From NCBI RefSeq assembly GCF_000738675.1, contig NZ_JPUX01000001.1, forward strand, positions 4,387,631 to 4,451,630: a DNA stretch of 64,000 bases, written 5' to 3'. This stretch comes from Serratia nematodiphila DZ0503SBS1 (GTDB lineage Bacteria; Pseudomonadota; Gammaproteobacteria; Enterobacterales; Enterobacteriaceae). Positions within the stretch are counted from its first letter, which is position 1. Each line of letters begins with the position of its first letter. The notes under the pieces are model-generated. The model was not told the DNA's origin. It saw nothing but the letters and a program-made list of their open reading frames with translations, and did not search any database. The position numbers were made by a program, and so were the translations under genes. Below are positions 17,695-32,369 of the stretch, piece after piece.

Positions 17695-19080
17695 TCAACG
17701 CTCGGTTTGGGTCTGCAGCTGCGGCGCCGGGCGGCTCAGCAGGCTGCCCAGCACGAAGGCGACGCCGCCGCCCAGCAGACCGCCGTAGATCGGGCTGTTA
17801 GCGTCGATGCCGTGCCAGATCATCAGCCCCACCACACAAAGACTGCCGGTCAGCATGCTGGCGATGGCCCCGGCGCTGGTGGCGCGCGGCCAGAAGATCG
17901 CCCCCACCAGCGGGATCAGCATGCCGCCCACCAACAGGTTGTAAGCCAGCGTCAGCGCCGCCAGCACGTCGCGCACCACAAACGCCAGCCCCAGCATGAC
18001 CGCGCCCATGAAAAGCGTGGTGATGCGCCCGGCGGCCAGCCCGCCGGAAGGTTTACGGCGGATGGCCGGCAGCACGTCCTCCAGCGCGATGGTGGAGGAC
18101 GCCAGCAGACAAGCGCTGGCGGTGGACATCAGCGCCGCCAGGGCCGCGGCAGCCACCAGCCCGCTGACGCCGACCGGCAATACCGTCTGCGCGATGGCGG
18201 CGAAGGCGCCGTCGGTGTTGCTGAGCGACGGCAGCACGATTTTGCCGGCCATGCCGATCAGCGCGCCGGTCACGCCGTACAGCACGCAATAGACGCCCGC
18301 TCCCAGTCCGGCGAAGCGCGCCACGTTGGCGCTGCGGGCGGTGAACACCCGCTGCCAAATGTCCTGGCCGATCAGAATGCCGAAGAAGTAGATCAGGAAG
18401 AACACCAGAATAGTGTCCAGCCCGATCGACGACAGCTGGTAGTAACCTGCGGGCAGCAGGCTGGTGAACGCCTCCCAGCCGCCTGCCTTGACGATGCTCA
18501 TCGGCATCAGCACCAGCATCATGCCGACGGTCATGATGATGAACTGAATGATGTCGGTCAGCGTCAGCGACCACATGCCGCCCAGCGTCGAATACAGCAC
18601 CACCAGCCCGCCGCCGAGCAGAATGGATGCGCTGAACGACAGGCCGAACATCACCTGCATCACGCTGCCGATGGCGATGATCGAGGTCACCGCCACCATC
18701 AGGTCATACGCCAGCATGATCGCGCCGCTGGTGACCCGCGCCGCCGGGTGATAGCGCCGCGACAGCACCTGGCTGACGGTATACAGCTTCAGCTTGAGCA
18801 GCGGCTTGGCCAGCACCAGGCTCAGCACCACGATGCCCAGCCCCAGCGCGCCGCACAGCCAGACGCCGGAGATACCGTAGGTGTAGCCGAGTTTGACGCT
18901 GCCGATGGTCGACGCACCGCCGAGCACCACCGCCGACAGCGTGCCCAGATACAGCCCCGGCCCCAGGTTGCGCCCGGCCACCAGATACGCCTCTTTGGAA
19001 TTGGCGCGGCGAATGCCCATCCACCCCACCGCGCCTATCACCAGAAAGTAAAACACCACGACCAGCAGATCGAGATTCAT
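17695..19080 (-). CDS. Sodium:solute symporter (SSS family)
   Basis: Start ATG at 19080 with GGAGGT upstream; 461 residues. It is hydrophobic throughout with about 13 membrane segments, beginning MNLDLLVVVFYFLVIGAVGW. The pattern AGRNLGPGLYLGTLSAVVLGGASTIG is typical of SSS carriers, which use a sodium gradient to import sugars, amino acids, urea or polyamine-like compounds. It lies between the ureohydrolase and amidase genes on one strand, with 77 bases to the former and 104 to the latter, so it likely brings in their substrate. Confidence 0.88.
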   Translation of the reverse strand: MNLDLLVVVFYFLVIGAVGWMGIRRANSKEAYLVAGRNLGPGLYLGTLSAVVLGGASTIGSVKLGYTYGISGVWLCGALGLGIVVLSLVLAKPLLKLKLYTVSQVLSRRYHPAARVTSGAIMLAYDLMVAVTSIIAIGSVMQVMFGLSFSASILLGGGLVVLYSTLGGMWSLTLTDIIQFIIMTVGMMLVLMPMSIVKAGGWEAFTSLLPAGYYQLSSIGLDTILVFFLIYFFGILIGQDIWQRVFTARSANVARFAGLGAGVYCVLYGVTGALIGMAGKIVLPSLSNTDGAFAAIAQTVLPVGVSGLVAAAALAALMSTASACLLASSTIALEDVLPAIRRKPSGGLAAGRITTLFMGAVMLGLAFVVRDVLAALTLAYNLLVGGMLIPLVGAIFWPRATSAGAIASMLTGSLCVVGLMIWHGIDANSPIYGGLLGGGVAFVLGSLLSRPAPQLQTQTER

Positions 19081-19157
19081 GGGTACCTCCACTCCGTAGT
19101 TATTGTTATCAGGGGCCCCGACGCAACCGCTCCGCCGGTAGAGTCAGTGCGCCGGCC

Positions 19158-20090
19158 TCAACGGGCCGGCAGCACGCACAACATTTCAAACAGCAGGTTG
19201 GCGGCCAACAGCGCGGTGTTGCCGGAGCGATCGTAAGGCGGCGACACCTCCACCACGTCGCCGCCGACCAGGTTCAGCCCATGACAGCCGCGCACGATCT
19301 CCAGCCCTTGCCAGACCGACAGCCCGCCGACCTCCGGCGTGCCGGTGCCCGGTGCGAAGGCCGGATCCAGCCCGTCGATATCGAAGCTGAGATAAACCGG
19401 CGCGTCGCACATCTGTTCGCGGATCTCCGCCATCAGCGGTGTCAGCGACCGGTGCCAGCAGGCCTCGGCCGGCACCACACGAAAGCCCTGGCGGCGTGAC
19501 CAGTCGAAGTCGTCCGCCGCATAGCCACTGCCGCGCAGGCCAATCTGCACCACCTTTTCCGGCGCCAGCAGCCCCTCCTCAAACGCGCGGCGGAAGGTGG
19601 TGCCGTGCGCCAGCTGTTCACCGAACATCTCCTCGTTGGTATCGGAATGCGCATCGACGTGGATCAGCCCGACCGGGCCATGACGGCGGGCGACGGCGCG
19701 CAGCACCGGCAGCGTCAGGGTGTGATCGCCGCCGAGCGTCAACGGCGTGCAGCCGTGCGCCAGGATCTCGTGGTAAGCCGCCTCGATGCGCTGCACGCTG
19801 TCCGCCAGGCTGTAGGGGTTGATGGCGATATCCCCCAGATCGGCCACCTGCAGCCGTTCAAACGGCGCAGAGCCGGTACCCATGTTGTAGGGGCGGATCA
19901 TCACCGATTCCTGGCGGATCTGGCGCGGGCCATAGCGAGTGCCGCTGCGGTTGGAGGTGCCGATATCGAGCGGAATGCCGACAAAGGCGGCGTCCAGACC
20001 GCGCGCCTGTTCGGCCGCGGGCAGGCGCATCATGGTGGGGAGGCCGGCAAAGCGCGGCATATCGTTACCGCTTTGGGGTTGGTTCAGCAT
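19158..20090 (-). CDS. Ureohydrolase (agmatinase / guanidino-acid hydrolase family)
   Basis: Start ATG at 20090 behind AAGGAAA; 310 residues. All six manganese ligands of the arginase fold are present: H123 (GGDHT), D146/H148/D150 (VDAHSD) and D237/D239 (FDIDGLDP). The family releases urea from a guanidino group, e.g. agmatine, 4-guanidinobutyrate or 3-guanidinopropionate. The absence of any arginine decarboxylase gene nearby and the presence of a sodium symporter and a LysR gene recall the guanidino-acid catabolic genes of pseudomonads (gbu/gpu), so guanidinobutyrase or guanidinopropionase is as likely as agmatinase. Confidence 0.85.
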   Translation of the reverse strand: MLNQPQSGNDMPRFAGLPTMMRLPAAEQARGLDAAFVGIPLDIGTSNRSGTRYGPRQIRQESVMIRPYNMGTGSAPFERLQVADLGDIAINPYSLADSVQRIEAAYHEILAHGCTPLTLGGDHTLTLPVLRAVARRHGPVGLIHVDAHSDTNEEMFGEQLAHGTTFRRAFEEGLLAPEKVVQIGLRGSGYAADDFDWSRRQGFRVVPAEACWHRSLTPLMAEIREQMCDAPVYLSFDIDGLDPAFAPGTGTPEVGGLSVWQGLEIVRGCHGLNLVGGDVVEVSPPYDRSGNTALLAANLLFEMLCVLPAR

Positions 20091-20340
20091 GGCGTTTCCT
20101 TGTCTTGGGCTTGCGATAAATTGAAACATTTAAGCAACATTCGCAGGCTACCCCGTTGACCGCACCGGCTACCATTCCTGCTTTTACATGTAAACATCGG
20201 AAAACGCGATGTAACTAACCCATTGAAGTATTGATTTTTATTTCAATATCATGCCATAAGAAAGGCCATATCTTCAGCGCCGCGCCTATTTCTTCGATGT
20301 TAAAAATGGGTTAACCGGCCGACGTTCTGCGGAGGGACAG
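20091..20340. promoter_or_regulatory. Divergent promoter region, ureohydrolase operon and LysR gene
   Basis: A 250-base AT-rich gap between diverging genes, the usual place for LysR-type binding. I see T-N11-A-like tracts around 20180-20260 but no decisive operator palindrome. Confidence 0.45.
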
Positions 20341-21255
20341 ATGCTCACTAACCTAAGCGATATCGATCTGAAGCTGTTGCGGGTGTTCGTCGCGGTGGCG
20401 GAAGCCCAGGGGGTCAGCGCCGCGCAGGAAACGCTGCTGATGAACCAATCCACCATCAGCACCCATCTGGCCTCGTTGGAAACGCGACTGGGTTTTCGCC
20501 TGTGCCAGCGCGGGCGCTCCGGCTTCCGGCTGACGCCCAAGGGGGAACGCATGCTGATCGCCTGCCGCTCGTTGTTCAACGCCGCTCGCGACTTCACCCG
20601 GGTCAGCCAGTCGCTGAACGGCCTGCTGACCGGCGATCTGCAAATCGGCCTGGTGGATAACCTGGTTTCACTGCCGGGCAATCCGTTCAGCCAGGCCATC
20701 AAGCACTTTCAGCGGCGCCACCAGGACGTGCAATTGCAGTGCCGCATCTGTTCGCCGAACGAGATTGAACAAGGGCTGCTGCACCGGCAGCTCGATCTGG
20801 GCATCGGCTACTTCGGCCAGCAGCTGGAGGCGTTGCGTTATCAACCGTGGCTGGAGGAGACGCAGGCGATCTATTGCAGTGAGGATCACCCGCTGTTCGC
20901 GGTGGAAGAACCCGAGCGCGAGCAGATTGAAAACGCGCGCTGGGTCAAGCGCGGCTACCTGCTGGCGCAGCAGCTGTGCCCGATCGCGCCGCCTCACTTG
21001 GCGGCGGTGGCTCACCATATGGAAAGCGTCGCCCATCTGGTGCTGAGCGGTACCTGTCTTGGCTATCTGCCCACCCACTACGCGGCGCGCTGGGTGGAAC
21101 AGGGGCTGCTGCGGCAGTTGGGCGGCACGGCGCTCTCTTATCGCGCCACGCTTAGCCTGGTCAGCCGCCCCGTCCAGCCCAACGAGGCGTTGAACGCGCT
21201 GCTGGAGGATTTGGCGCGCGCCGGCGAAAAAAAGCCCCGCATGCGCGGGGCCTGA
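20341..21255 (+). CDS. LysR-family transcriptional regulator
   Basis: A 304-residue protein with an N-terminal winged helix-turn-helix (DLKLLRVFVAVAEAQGVSAAQETLLMNQSTIS) and a C-terminal periplasmic-binding-like effector domain (GDLQIGLVDNL ... LDLGIGYFGQQ ... LSGTCLGYLPTHYA). It is divergent from the ureohydrolase-symporter-amidase set and probably controls it, responding to the substrate. E. coli has another LysR gene (yeeY) at this place beside yeeZ, but the sequence here does not look like YeeY. Its last codons overlap the terminator of the converging yeeZ gene. Confidence 0.9.
   Translation: MLTNLSDIDLKLLRVFVAVAEAQGVSAAQETLLMNQSTISTHLASLETRLGFRLCQRGRSGFRLTPKGERMLIACRSLFNAARDFTRVSQSLNGLLTGDLQIGLVDNLVSLPGNPFSQAIKHFQRRHQDVQLQCRICSPNEIEQGLLHRQLDLGIGYFGQQLEALRYQPWLEETQAIYCSEDHPLFAVEEPEREQIENARWVKRGYLLAQQLCPIAPPHLAAVAHHMESVAHLVLSGTCLGYLPTHYAARWVEQGLLRQLGGTALSYRATLSLVSRPVQPNEALNALLEDLARAGEKKPRMRGA
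21227..21251 (-). terminator. Intrinsic terminator of yeeZ, inside the LysR 3' end
   Basis: Stem GCCCCGC/GCGGGGC (21234-21240 and 21245-21251), four-base loop, and seven T residues on the minus strand (21227-21233). It sits within the last nine codons of the LysR gene. Confidence 0.85.
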
Positions 21256-21261
21256 CGGACG

Positions 21262-22086
21262 TTAACTGACCGGCATACGCGCCGGATCGGGATACTGGTA
21301 CTCGAAACCCAGCTCGTTGCAGATGCGGTTGCCGTCCACCAGCCGCTCATCCTGCTCCGCCTCGTCGGCGAACTGCGGCGGCTCCAGATGCAACTGCTCG
21401 GCCAGCGCCGGATAAAATTCGCGCTTGGCCGGATGACGCGGCGCGCACAGGTTGTACACGTGGCCGCCCTTCGGCAGCTTCAGCAACAGTTGGATGGCGG
21501 CGATGACGTCGTCCTGGTGCACCAGATTTACCCCCTGCGAACCGCCCTTCACGTCGAGCTTGCCCGCCAGGAAGCGGCCGGGGTGACGATCGGCGCCCAC
21601 CAGCCCCGCCAGGCGCAGAATGTCCACCGAGGTGTTCGGCAATTCATGCAGCCAACGTTCCAGCTCGGCCAACACCCGCCCTGACGGCGAGACCGGCCGC
21701 AACGGCGACTCTTCGCGCAGCGTGCCTGCGGTTTCGCCGTACACCGAGGTGGAACTGGTGAAGATCACCCGCGGCACGCCAAAGGCCATCGCGCTGTCCA
21801 CCAGCATGCGCACCGCATTGAAATAGTTTTCGCTGCCTTCGACGGTGCGGCGAGCGGGCAGTGTCACCACCAACGCATCCACGCGCAGCAGCGACTCCAG
21901 ATCGTCCGGATCGCACACCAGCTCCGGCGTCAGTTCCAGTTGGTAGCATTCGATGCCGCTCATGCGCGCGGCCTCGACGCCGTCCGGCGTGGTTTTGCTA
22001 CCGACCACGTCATATCCGCGCCCCATCAGCGACAGCGCCAACGGCATGCCCAGCCAACCCAAACCAATAATGGCTACCTTTTTCAT
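21262..22086 (-). CDS. yeeZ: YeeZ-like NAD(P)-binding epimerase/reductase
   Basis: Start ATG at 22086 behind AGGAGAGGAAG; 274 residues. The N-terminal dinucleotide fold is visible (MKKVAIIGLGWLGMPLALSL), with the SDR-like SSTSVYGETAG and the threonine/serine and tyrosine of extended short-chain enzymes. In E. coli and relatives yeeZ lies directly upstream of and divergent from the his operon, exactly as here. The biochemical role is not established; a sugar-nucleotide or small-molecule substrate is only a guess. Confidence 0.88.
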   Translation of the reverse strand: MKKVAIIGLGWLGMPLALSLMGRGYDVVGSKTTPDGVEAARMSGIECYQLELTPELVCDPDDLESLLRVDALVVTLPARRTVEGSENYFNAVRMLVDSAMAFGVPRVIFTSSTSVYGETAGTLREESPLRPVSPSGRVLAELERWLHELPNTSVDILRLAGLVGADRHPGRFLAGKLDVKGGSQGVNLVHQDDVIAAIQLLLKLPKGGHVYNLCAPRHPAKREFYPALAEQLHLEPPQFADEAEQDERLVDGNRICNELGFEYQYPDPARMPVS

Positions 22087-22240
22087 CCTCTTCCTCTCCT
22101 GAAGATCGCAGCGCCCTACCCCTAAGGCTACGCCACTGCGCACGGCGATACAATCTGCCCGGCTTAAGGTCAGGTAAAGCTGTCTGTGGCTAATAACCTA
22201 ACCTGTTTCAATAAATTAAATTTATGACGTTAAAAAAGGG

Positions 22241-22270
22241 TTGCGCGGTGGACAGCGGATAGTTTAGCTT
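22241..22270 (+). promoter_or_regulatory. Possible his operon promoter
   Basis: TTGCGC (22241-22246) and TAGCTT (22265-22270) are 18 bases apart and about 45 bases upstream of the leader-peptide ATG. The -10 is a weak match, so this is a suggestion based mainly on position. Confidence 0.3.
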
Positions 22271-22315
22271 AATTGGCATACGGTTTTTACCGGCTTTTGA
22301 TTAGAGAAAAACACC

Positions 22316-22363
22316 ATGACACGCGTTCAGTTCAACCACCATCATCACCATCACCCTGACTAG
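22316..22363 (+). CDS. hisL: His operon leader peptide
   Basis: A 15-codon frame reading MTRVQFNHHHHHHPD then TAG. It has six consecutive histidine codons, against seven in E. coli HisL, and a near-identical frame around them. Ribosome stalling at these codons when charged histidinyl-tRNA is scarce decides the fold of the following leader RNA. It lies 173 bases before hisG, with the attenuator between. Confidence 0.95.
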   Translation: MTRVQFNHHHHHHPD

Positions 22364-22381
22364 TCTTTCAGGCGATGAGTG

Positions 22382-22465
22382 CTGGAAGACGGTTTGTTAA
22401 TCTTCCAGTGGCGCGCAGAACGCAAGAGAGAGCCCTCGGAAGATTTCTTCCGAGGGTTTTTTTTT
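22382..22465 (+). terminator. His attenuator: competing hairpins and terminator
   Basis: The terminator is a stem CCCTCGGAAG(A)/(T)CTTCCGAGGG (22433-22443 with 22446-22456) followed by nine T residues (22457-22465). Upstream, CTGGAAGA (22382-22389) pairs with TCTTCCAG (22401-22408). The TCTTCC of that second arm can instead pair with GGAAGA (22438-22443) in the terminator stem, giving the mutually exclusive antiterminator expected for attenuation. Confidence 0.92.
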
Positions 22466-22535
22466 GGCTCCGGACAGACAGAAAGAATAGTTTTTACAAT
22501 AAATTCATAAAATTACAGATTAAACAGAGGTTACC

Positions 22536-23435
22536 ATGCTGGACAAGACACGTTTACGGATCGCAATGCAGAAGTCGGGCCGCCTGAGCGATGAATCCCA
22601 GGAACTGCTGGCGCGCTGCGGCATCAAGATCAACCTGCAGCAGCAGCGTCTGATCGCCTTCGCCGAGAACATGCCGATCGATATCCTGCGCGTGCGCGAC
22701 GACGATATTCCGGGCCTGGTGATGGACGGCGTGGTCGATCTCGGCATCATCGGCGAAAACGTGCTGGAAGAAGAGCTGCTCAGCCGCCGCGCCCAGGGCG
22801 AAGACCCGCGTTACTTCACGCTGCGCCGCCTCGATTTCGGCGGCTGCCGCCTGTCGCTGGCCACCCCGCTCGACGCCGAATACACCGGCCCGCAAAGCCT
22901 GCAGGACGCCCGCATCGCCACCTCTTACCCGCACCTGCTGAAGCAATACCTCGACAAGCAGGGCGTGCGCTTCAAATCTTGCCTGCTGAACGGCTCGGTG
23001 GAAGTGGCGCCGCGCGCCGGTCTGGCCGACGCCATCTGCGATCTGGTCTCTACCGGCGCCACGCTGGAGGCCAACGGCCTGCGTGAAGTCGAAGTGATCT
23101 ACCGCTCCAAGGCTTGCCTGATCCAGCGCGACGGCGAAATGCCGGAAGCCAAACAGCAGCTGATCGATCGCCTGATGACCCGCATTCAGGGCGTGATCCA
23201 GGCGCGTGAATCCAAATACATCATGCTGCACGCGCCGAGCGAGAAACTGGACGAGATCGTCGCGCTGTTGCCGGGCGCCGAGCGCCCGACCATTCTGCCG
23301 CTGGCCGGCGCGCAGAACCGCGTGGCGATGCACATGGTAAGCAGCGAAACCCTGTTCTGGGAAACCATGGAAAAACTGAAAGCGCTCGGCGCCAGCTCGA
23401 TTCTGGTGCTGCCGATTGAAAAGATGATGGAGTAA
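22536..23435 (+). CDS. hisG: ATP phosphoribosyltransferase
   Basis: Catalyses the first and feedback-inhibited step of histidine synthesis, joining ATP and PRPP. At 299 residues it is the long, hexameric form with a C-terminal regulatory domain. Visible marks are the start [31 protein letters not shown], the PRPP site in [16 protein letters not shown], and the regulatory end [19 protein letters not shown] lies before the ATG. hisD follows after four bases. Confidence 0.98.
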   Translation: MLDKTRLRIAMQKSGRLSDESQELLARCGIKINLQQQRLIAFAENMPIDILRVRDDDIPGLVMDGVVDLGIIGENVLEEELLSRRAQGEDPRYFTLRRLDFGGCRLSLATPLDAEYTGPQSLQDARIATSYPHLLKQYLDKQGVRFKSCLLNGSVEVAPRAGLADAICDLVSTGATLEANGLREVEVIYRSKACLIQRDGEMPEAKQQLIDRLMTRIQGVIQARESKYIMLHAPSEKLDEIVALLPGAERPTILPLAGAQNRVAMHMVSSETLFWETMEKLKALGASSILVLPIEKMME

Positions 23436-23439
23436 CGCC

Positions 23440-28980
<5,541 letters not shown>

Positions 28981-28987
<7 letters not shown>

Positions 28988-29601
28988 CAGAACAACAGAG
29001 AAACCAGCTGGACTGGGAAAAAACCGACGGCCTGATGCCGGCCATCGTGCAGCACGCCGTTTCCGGCGAAGTGCTGATGCTGGGTTACATGACGCCGGAA
29101 GCGCTGGCCACCACCGAGCAAAGCGGCAACGTCACCTTCTTCTCGCGCACCAAGCAGCGCCTGTGGACCAAGGGTGAAAGCTCCGGCCACTTCCTTAAGG
29201 TGGTCAGCATCACGCCGGACTGCGATAACGATACGCTGCTGATATTGGCCAACCCGATCGGCCCGACCTGCCACCTCGGCAACAGCAGCTGCTTCCACCC
29301 GGCCGCCAGCGACTGGACGTTTCTCTATCAGTTGGAACAGCTGTTGGCGGAGCGCAAGCATGCCAGCCCGGACAGCTCATACACCGCCAGCCTGTACGCC
29401 AGCGGCACCAAGCGCATCGCGCAGAAGGTCGGGGAGGAAGGCGTGGAAACCGCGCTGGCCGCCACGGTCAACGATCGCGAAGAGCTGACCAACGAAGCTT
29501 CGGACCTGATCTATCACCTGCTGGTGCTGCTGCAAGACCAGGATTTGGATCTGAGCGCGGTGATCGGCCGGCTGCGCGAGCGGCATCAGAAAAAAGCATG
29601 A
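28981..29601 (+). CDS. hisI: Bifunctional PRA-CH / PRA-PH
   Basis: Steps 2 and 3 of the pathway in one chain of 206 residues. The N-terminal phosphoribosyl-AMP cyclohydrolase has the metal-site segments [21 protein letters not shown] and [10 protein letters not shown]; the C-terminal phosphoribosyl-ATP pyrophosphohydrolase shows [15 protein letters not shown] and [15 protein letters not shown]. The start is a GTG overlapping the hisF stop by seven bases. A shared terminator follows. Confidence 0.97.
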
Positions 29602-29619
29602 CGTTAACTCGCACGCAAT

Positions 29620-29657
29620 AAAAAAGCCGCCGGGCGTTAACCTCGGCGGCTTTTTTT
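29620..29657. terminator. Bidirectional terminator between hisI and gnd
   Basis: Stem GCCGCCG/CGGCGGC (29626-29632 and 29644-29650) with A-run 29620-29625 on the left and T-run 29651-29657 on the right. It can therefore end both the his operon and the converging gnd transcript. Confidence 0.9.
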
Positions 29658-29675
29658 ATCGCTCAACGAGCCGGC

Positions 29676-31082
29676 TTATTCCATCCATTCGGTATGGAAC
29701 ACGCCTTCCTTGTCGATGCGTTTATAGGTGTGCGCACCGAAGTAGTCGCGCTGCGCCTGGATCAGGTTCGCCGGCAGCACCGCGGAACGGTAGCTGTCGT
29801 AGTAAGCGATCGCAGCGGAGAAGGTTGGCGTAGGGATACCGTTCTGCACGGCGTAGGCCACCACGTCACGCAGCGCCTGCTGGTACTCGTCGGCGATTTG
29901 CTTGAAGTATGGCGCCAGCAGCAGGTTGGCGATATCGGCATCCGCCGCGTAAGCGTCGGTGATCTTCTGCAGGAACTGAGCGCGGATGATGCAACCGGCG
30001 CGGAAGATCTTGGCGATTTCGCCGTAGTGCAGATCCCAGTTGTTTTCTTTAGACGCGGCTTTCAGCTGAGAGAAGCCCTGCGCGTAGGACACGATTTTGC
30101 CCAGATACAGAGCGCGACGCACTTTCTCGATGAACTCGGCTTTGTCGCCGGTGAACGGCGCCACTTTCGGGCCGGTCAGCACTTTAGACGCGGCAACGCG
30201 CTGATCTTTCAGCGAGGACAGGTAGCGTGCGAATACCGATTCGGTGATCAGCGACAGCGGTTCGCCCAGATCCAGCGAGCTCTGGCTGGTCCATTTGCCG
30301 GTGCCTTTGTTGGCGGCTTCGTCCAGGATCACATCGACCAGGTATTTACCCTCTTCGTCTTTCTTGGTGAAGATGTCTTTGGTGATGTCGATCAGGTAGC
30401 TGTTCAGCTCACCCTTGTTCCACTCGGCGAAGGTTTCGGCCAGCTGCTCGTTGCTCAGATTCAGCGCCTGTTTCAGCAGAGAATAGGCTTCGGCAATCAG
30501 CTGCATGTCGCCGTATTCGATGCCGTTATGCACCATCTTCACATAGTGGCCGGCGCCGTCTGCGCCAATGTAGGTCACGCAAGGCTCGCCTTCCGCAACC
30601 GCAGCGATTTTCTCCAGGATCGGCGCCACCAGCTCGTAAGCTTCTTTCTGGCCGCCAGGCATGATGGAAGGCCCTTTCAGCGCGCCCTCTTCACCGCCGG
30701 AAACGCCGGTGCCGATGAAGTTGAAGCCCTGGTCGGACAGTTCGCGGTTACGACGGATGGTGTCCTGATAGTAGGTGTTGCCGCCGTCGATCAAGATGTC
30801 GCCCTTGTCCAGGTGCGGAGTCAGCGAGGCAATGGTTTTATCCGTTGCTTCGCCCGCTTTCACCATCAGCAGGATGCGGCGCGGTTTTTCCAGTGATTCG
30901 ACAAACTCTTCAACGGTGTAATACGGCGCCAGATTCTTGCCCGGGTTCTCAGCGATCACTTCGTCAGTTTTGTCGCCAGAACGGTTGAAAATGGAAACGG
31001 TGTAACCACGGCTCTCGATGTTCAGCGCGAGGTTGCGGCCCATTACCGCCATGCCGACAACGCCGATTTGTTGCTTGGACAT
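29676..31082 (-). CDS. gnd: 6-phosphogluconate dehydrogenase, decarboxylating
   Basis: The pentose phosphate pathway enzyme producing ribulose 5-phosphate and NADPH in the cytosol. 468 residues, the E. coli length. The N-terminal NADP-binding fold is seen in [22 protein letters not shown]; substrate residues lie in [11 protein letters not shown], and [13 protein letters not shown] holds the catalytic lysine. gnd is the classic right-hand neighbour of enterobacterial O-antigen clusters. It follows the last mannosyltransferase gene on the same strand after 156 bases and probably has its own promoter. Confidence 0.98.
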   Translation of the reverse strand: MSKQQIGVVGMAVMGRNLALNIESRGYTVSIFNRSGDKTDEVIAENPGKNLAPYYTVEEFVESLEKPRRILLMVKAGEATDKTIASLTPHLDKGDILIDGGNTYYQDTIRRNRELSDQGFNFIGTGVSGGEEGALKGPSIMPGGQKEAYELVAPILEKIAAVAEGEPCVTYIGADGAGHYVKMVHNGIEYGDMQLIAEAYSLLKQALNLSNEQLAETFAEWNKGELNSYLIDITKDIFTKKDEEGKYLVDVILDEAANKGTGKWTSQSSLDLGEPLSLITESVFARYLSSLKDQRVAASKVLTGPKVAPFTGDKAEFIEKVRRALYLGKIVSYAQGFSQLKAASKENNWDLHYGEIAKIFRAGCIIRAQFLQKITDAYAADADIANLLLAPYFKQIADEYQQALRDVVAYAVQNGIPTPTFSAAIAYYDSYRSAVLPANLIQAQRDYFGAHTYKRIDKEGVFHTEWME

Positions 31083-31238
31083 TTAGGAACTCCTGTCTGA
31101 GGATGACCCTGCCGGCAACGTCGGCCAGCAGGTTTTGTGATGTGGCACACATGTTAACTCAGGATTGAGCCGGGTGGGTAGTGATTGGTGCGATAGGTCA
31201 CATAACTCGTCTAAATTTACAGTAACCTGCCAGACCAT

Positions 31239-32369
31239 TCAATCGGGCTTATTATGCCTTCCCAGCAGGGATTCGTAGATTTTCGCGTATGCCTCGACCA
31301 TTTGTTTGGAGGTGAACATCTCTTCGTAGCGTTCATACGCCTTATTACCGAATGTCTCCGCCAACTTGGGGTTCTCCCAAAGCTTATCCATTGCCTTTCT
31401 CAATGCCGAAGGATCCGATGGAGGGATCACCAGTCCCGTCTGATCATTGACGTTGATAAAGGTAGTCCCTGTCCCTATTTCACTTGAAATCATGGGTTTT
31501 CGGTACATGGCACCTTCCAGTAGCGAAATGCCAAACGCTTCCGAGCGTAAATGTGACGGAAATACAATACCATAGCTCAGCGTCAGTAGTGCCGATTTAT
31601 CCTCATCCGGCAATGCGCCAAGAAAATGAACGTTTTTCAGTCCCAAGTTCTGAGCCTGCTCACGTAATTCACTTTCGATCGGCCCGGCCCCTACGATCAC
31701 GATAGGATAGTTTGCACCGATAGCCGCCTCTAGCAGTATATGTAATCCTTTATAATAGCGTAACGTGCCAATAAATAAGAAAAATGGTTGGCCGAGCTGA
31801 CGCTGCCATTTTTCCAAGCGGCTCGGTTCTGGCACCGGATATGTCTCTTTATCCAGACCTATCGGAATCACAGAGACTTTATTTTTGAACGTTTCCAATA
31901 CGTCACTGGTGGCCACATAGTTCGGTGATGTTGCTACGATGCAATCTATTTTACGCAAGAACAGGTGCATCAGTGGCTTATATAACCTAAGAAGGTTTTT
32001 TTGCCTGATAATATCAGAGTGATAACTAACCACTGTCGGCTTATTCACTCCCGAGAGGAAGTGTACAAGATCCATGTATGGCCATGGGAAATGATAGTGG
32101 ATGATATCCGCTTGCTCGCTGAGCTCTTTAAATTTCTTTATGACGCGAAATGAAAATGGGTTAGATGCAATGCTGAAATCTTGTCTGACTTTATGAGCTG
32201 TATGCTGTGAAATAGTTTCGCAACTATCCTTATCTGCAGGCGTTACGGACAAAACATCCGTCGATATACCCTTCTCTACACCACCTTCAGCGAGTTGGTA
32301 TATCACTTGCTCAATGCCGCCAAATGAGTCAGGATAATAGGTTTTATAAAAATGGAGTACTTTAATCAT
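31239..32369 (-). CDS. wbdC: Mannosyltransferase WbdC-like (GT4)
   Basis: A 376-residue GT-B glycosyltransferase of family GT4: N-terminal FYKTYYPDSFGGIEQVIYQLAEGG, donor-site domain FFLFIGTLRYYKGLHILLEA, and EX7E in SEAFGISLLEG. In E. coli O8/O9a, WbdC adds the first mannose to GlcNAc-diphospho-undecaprenol. The assignment rests on family, length and its position as the last gene of a man-wzm-wzt-wbdD-wbdA-wbdB-wbdC operon. It overlaps the preceding gene by eight bases. Base composition is clearly more AT-rich than the his region. Confidence 0.82.
   Translation of the reverse strand: MIKVLHFYKTYYPDSFGGIEQVIYQLAEGGVEKGISTDVLSVTPADKDSCETISQHTAHKVRQDFSIASNPFSFRVIKKFKELSEQADIIHYHFPWPYMDLVHFLSGVNKPTVVSYHSDIIRQKNLLRLYKPLMHLFLRKIDCIVATSPNYVATSDVLETFKNKVSVIPIGLDKETYPVPEPSRLEKWQRQLGQPFFLFIGTLRYYKGLHILLEAAIGANYPIVIVGAGPIESELREQAQNLGLKNVHFLGALPDEDKSALLTLSYGIVFPSHLRSEAFGISLLEGAMYRKPMISSEIGTGTTFINVNDQTGLVIPPSDPSALRKAMDKLWENPKLAETFGNKAYERYEEMFTSKQMVEAYAKIYESLLGRHNKPD

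Noticed and set aside
17707..19236. Plus-strand open frame of about 500 codons opposite the symporter
   Set aside because: Rich in glutamine, histidine, arginine and alanine with no domain pattern; it is the complement of a membrane protein gene.
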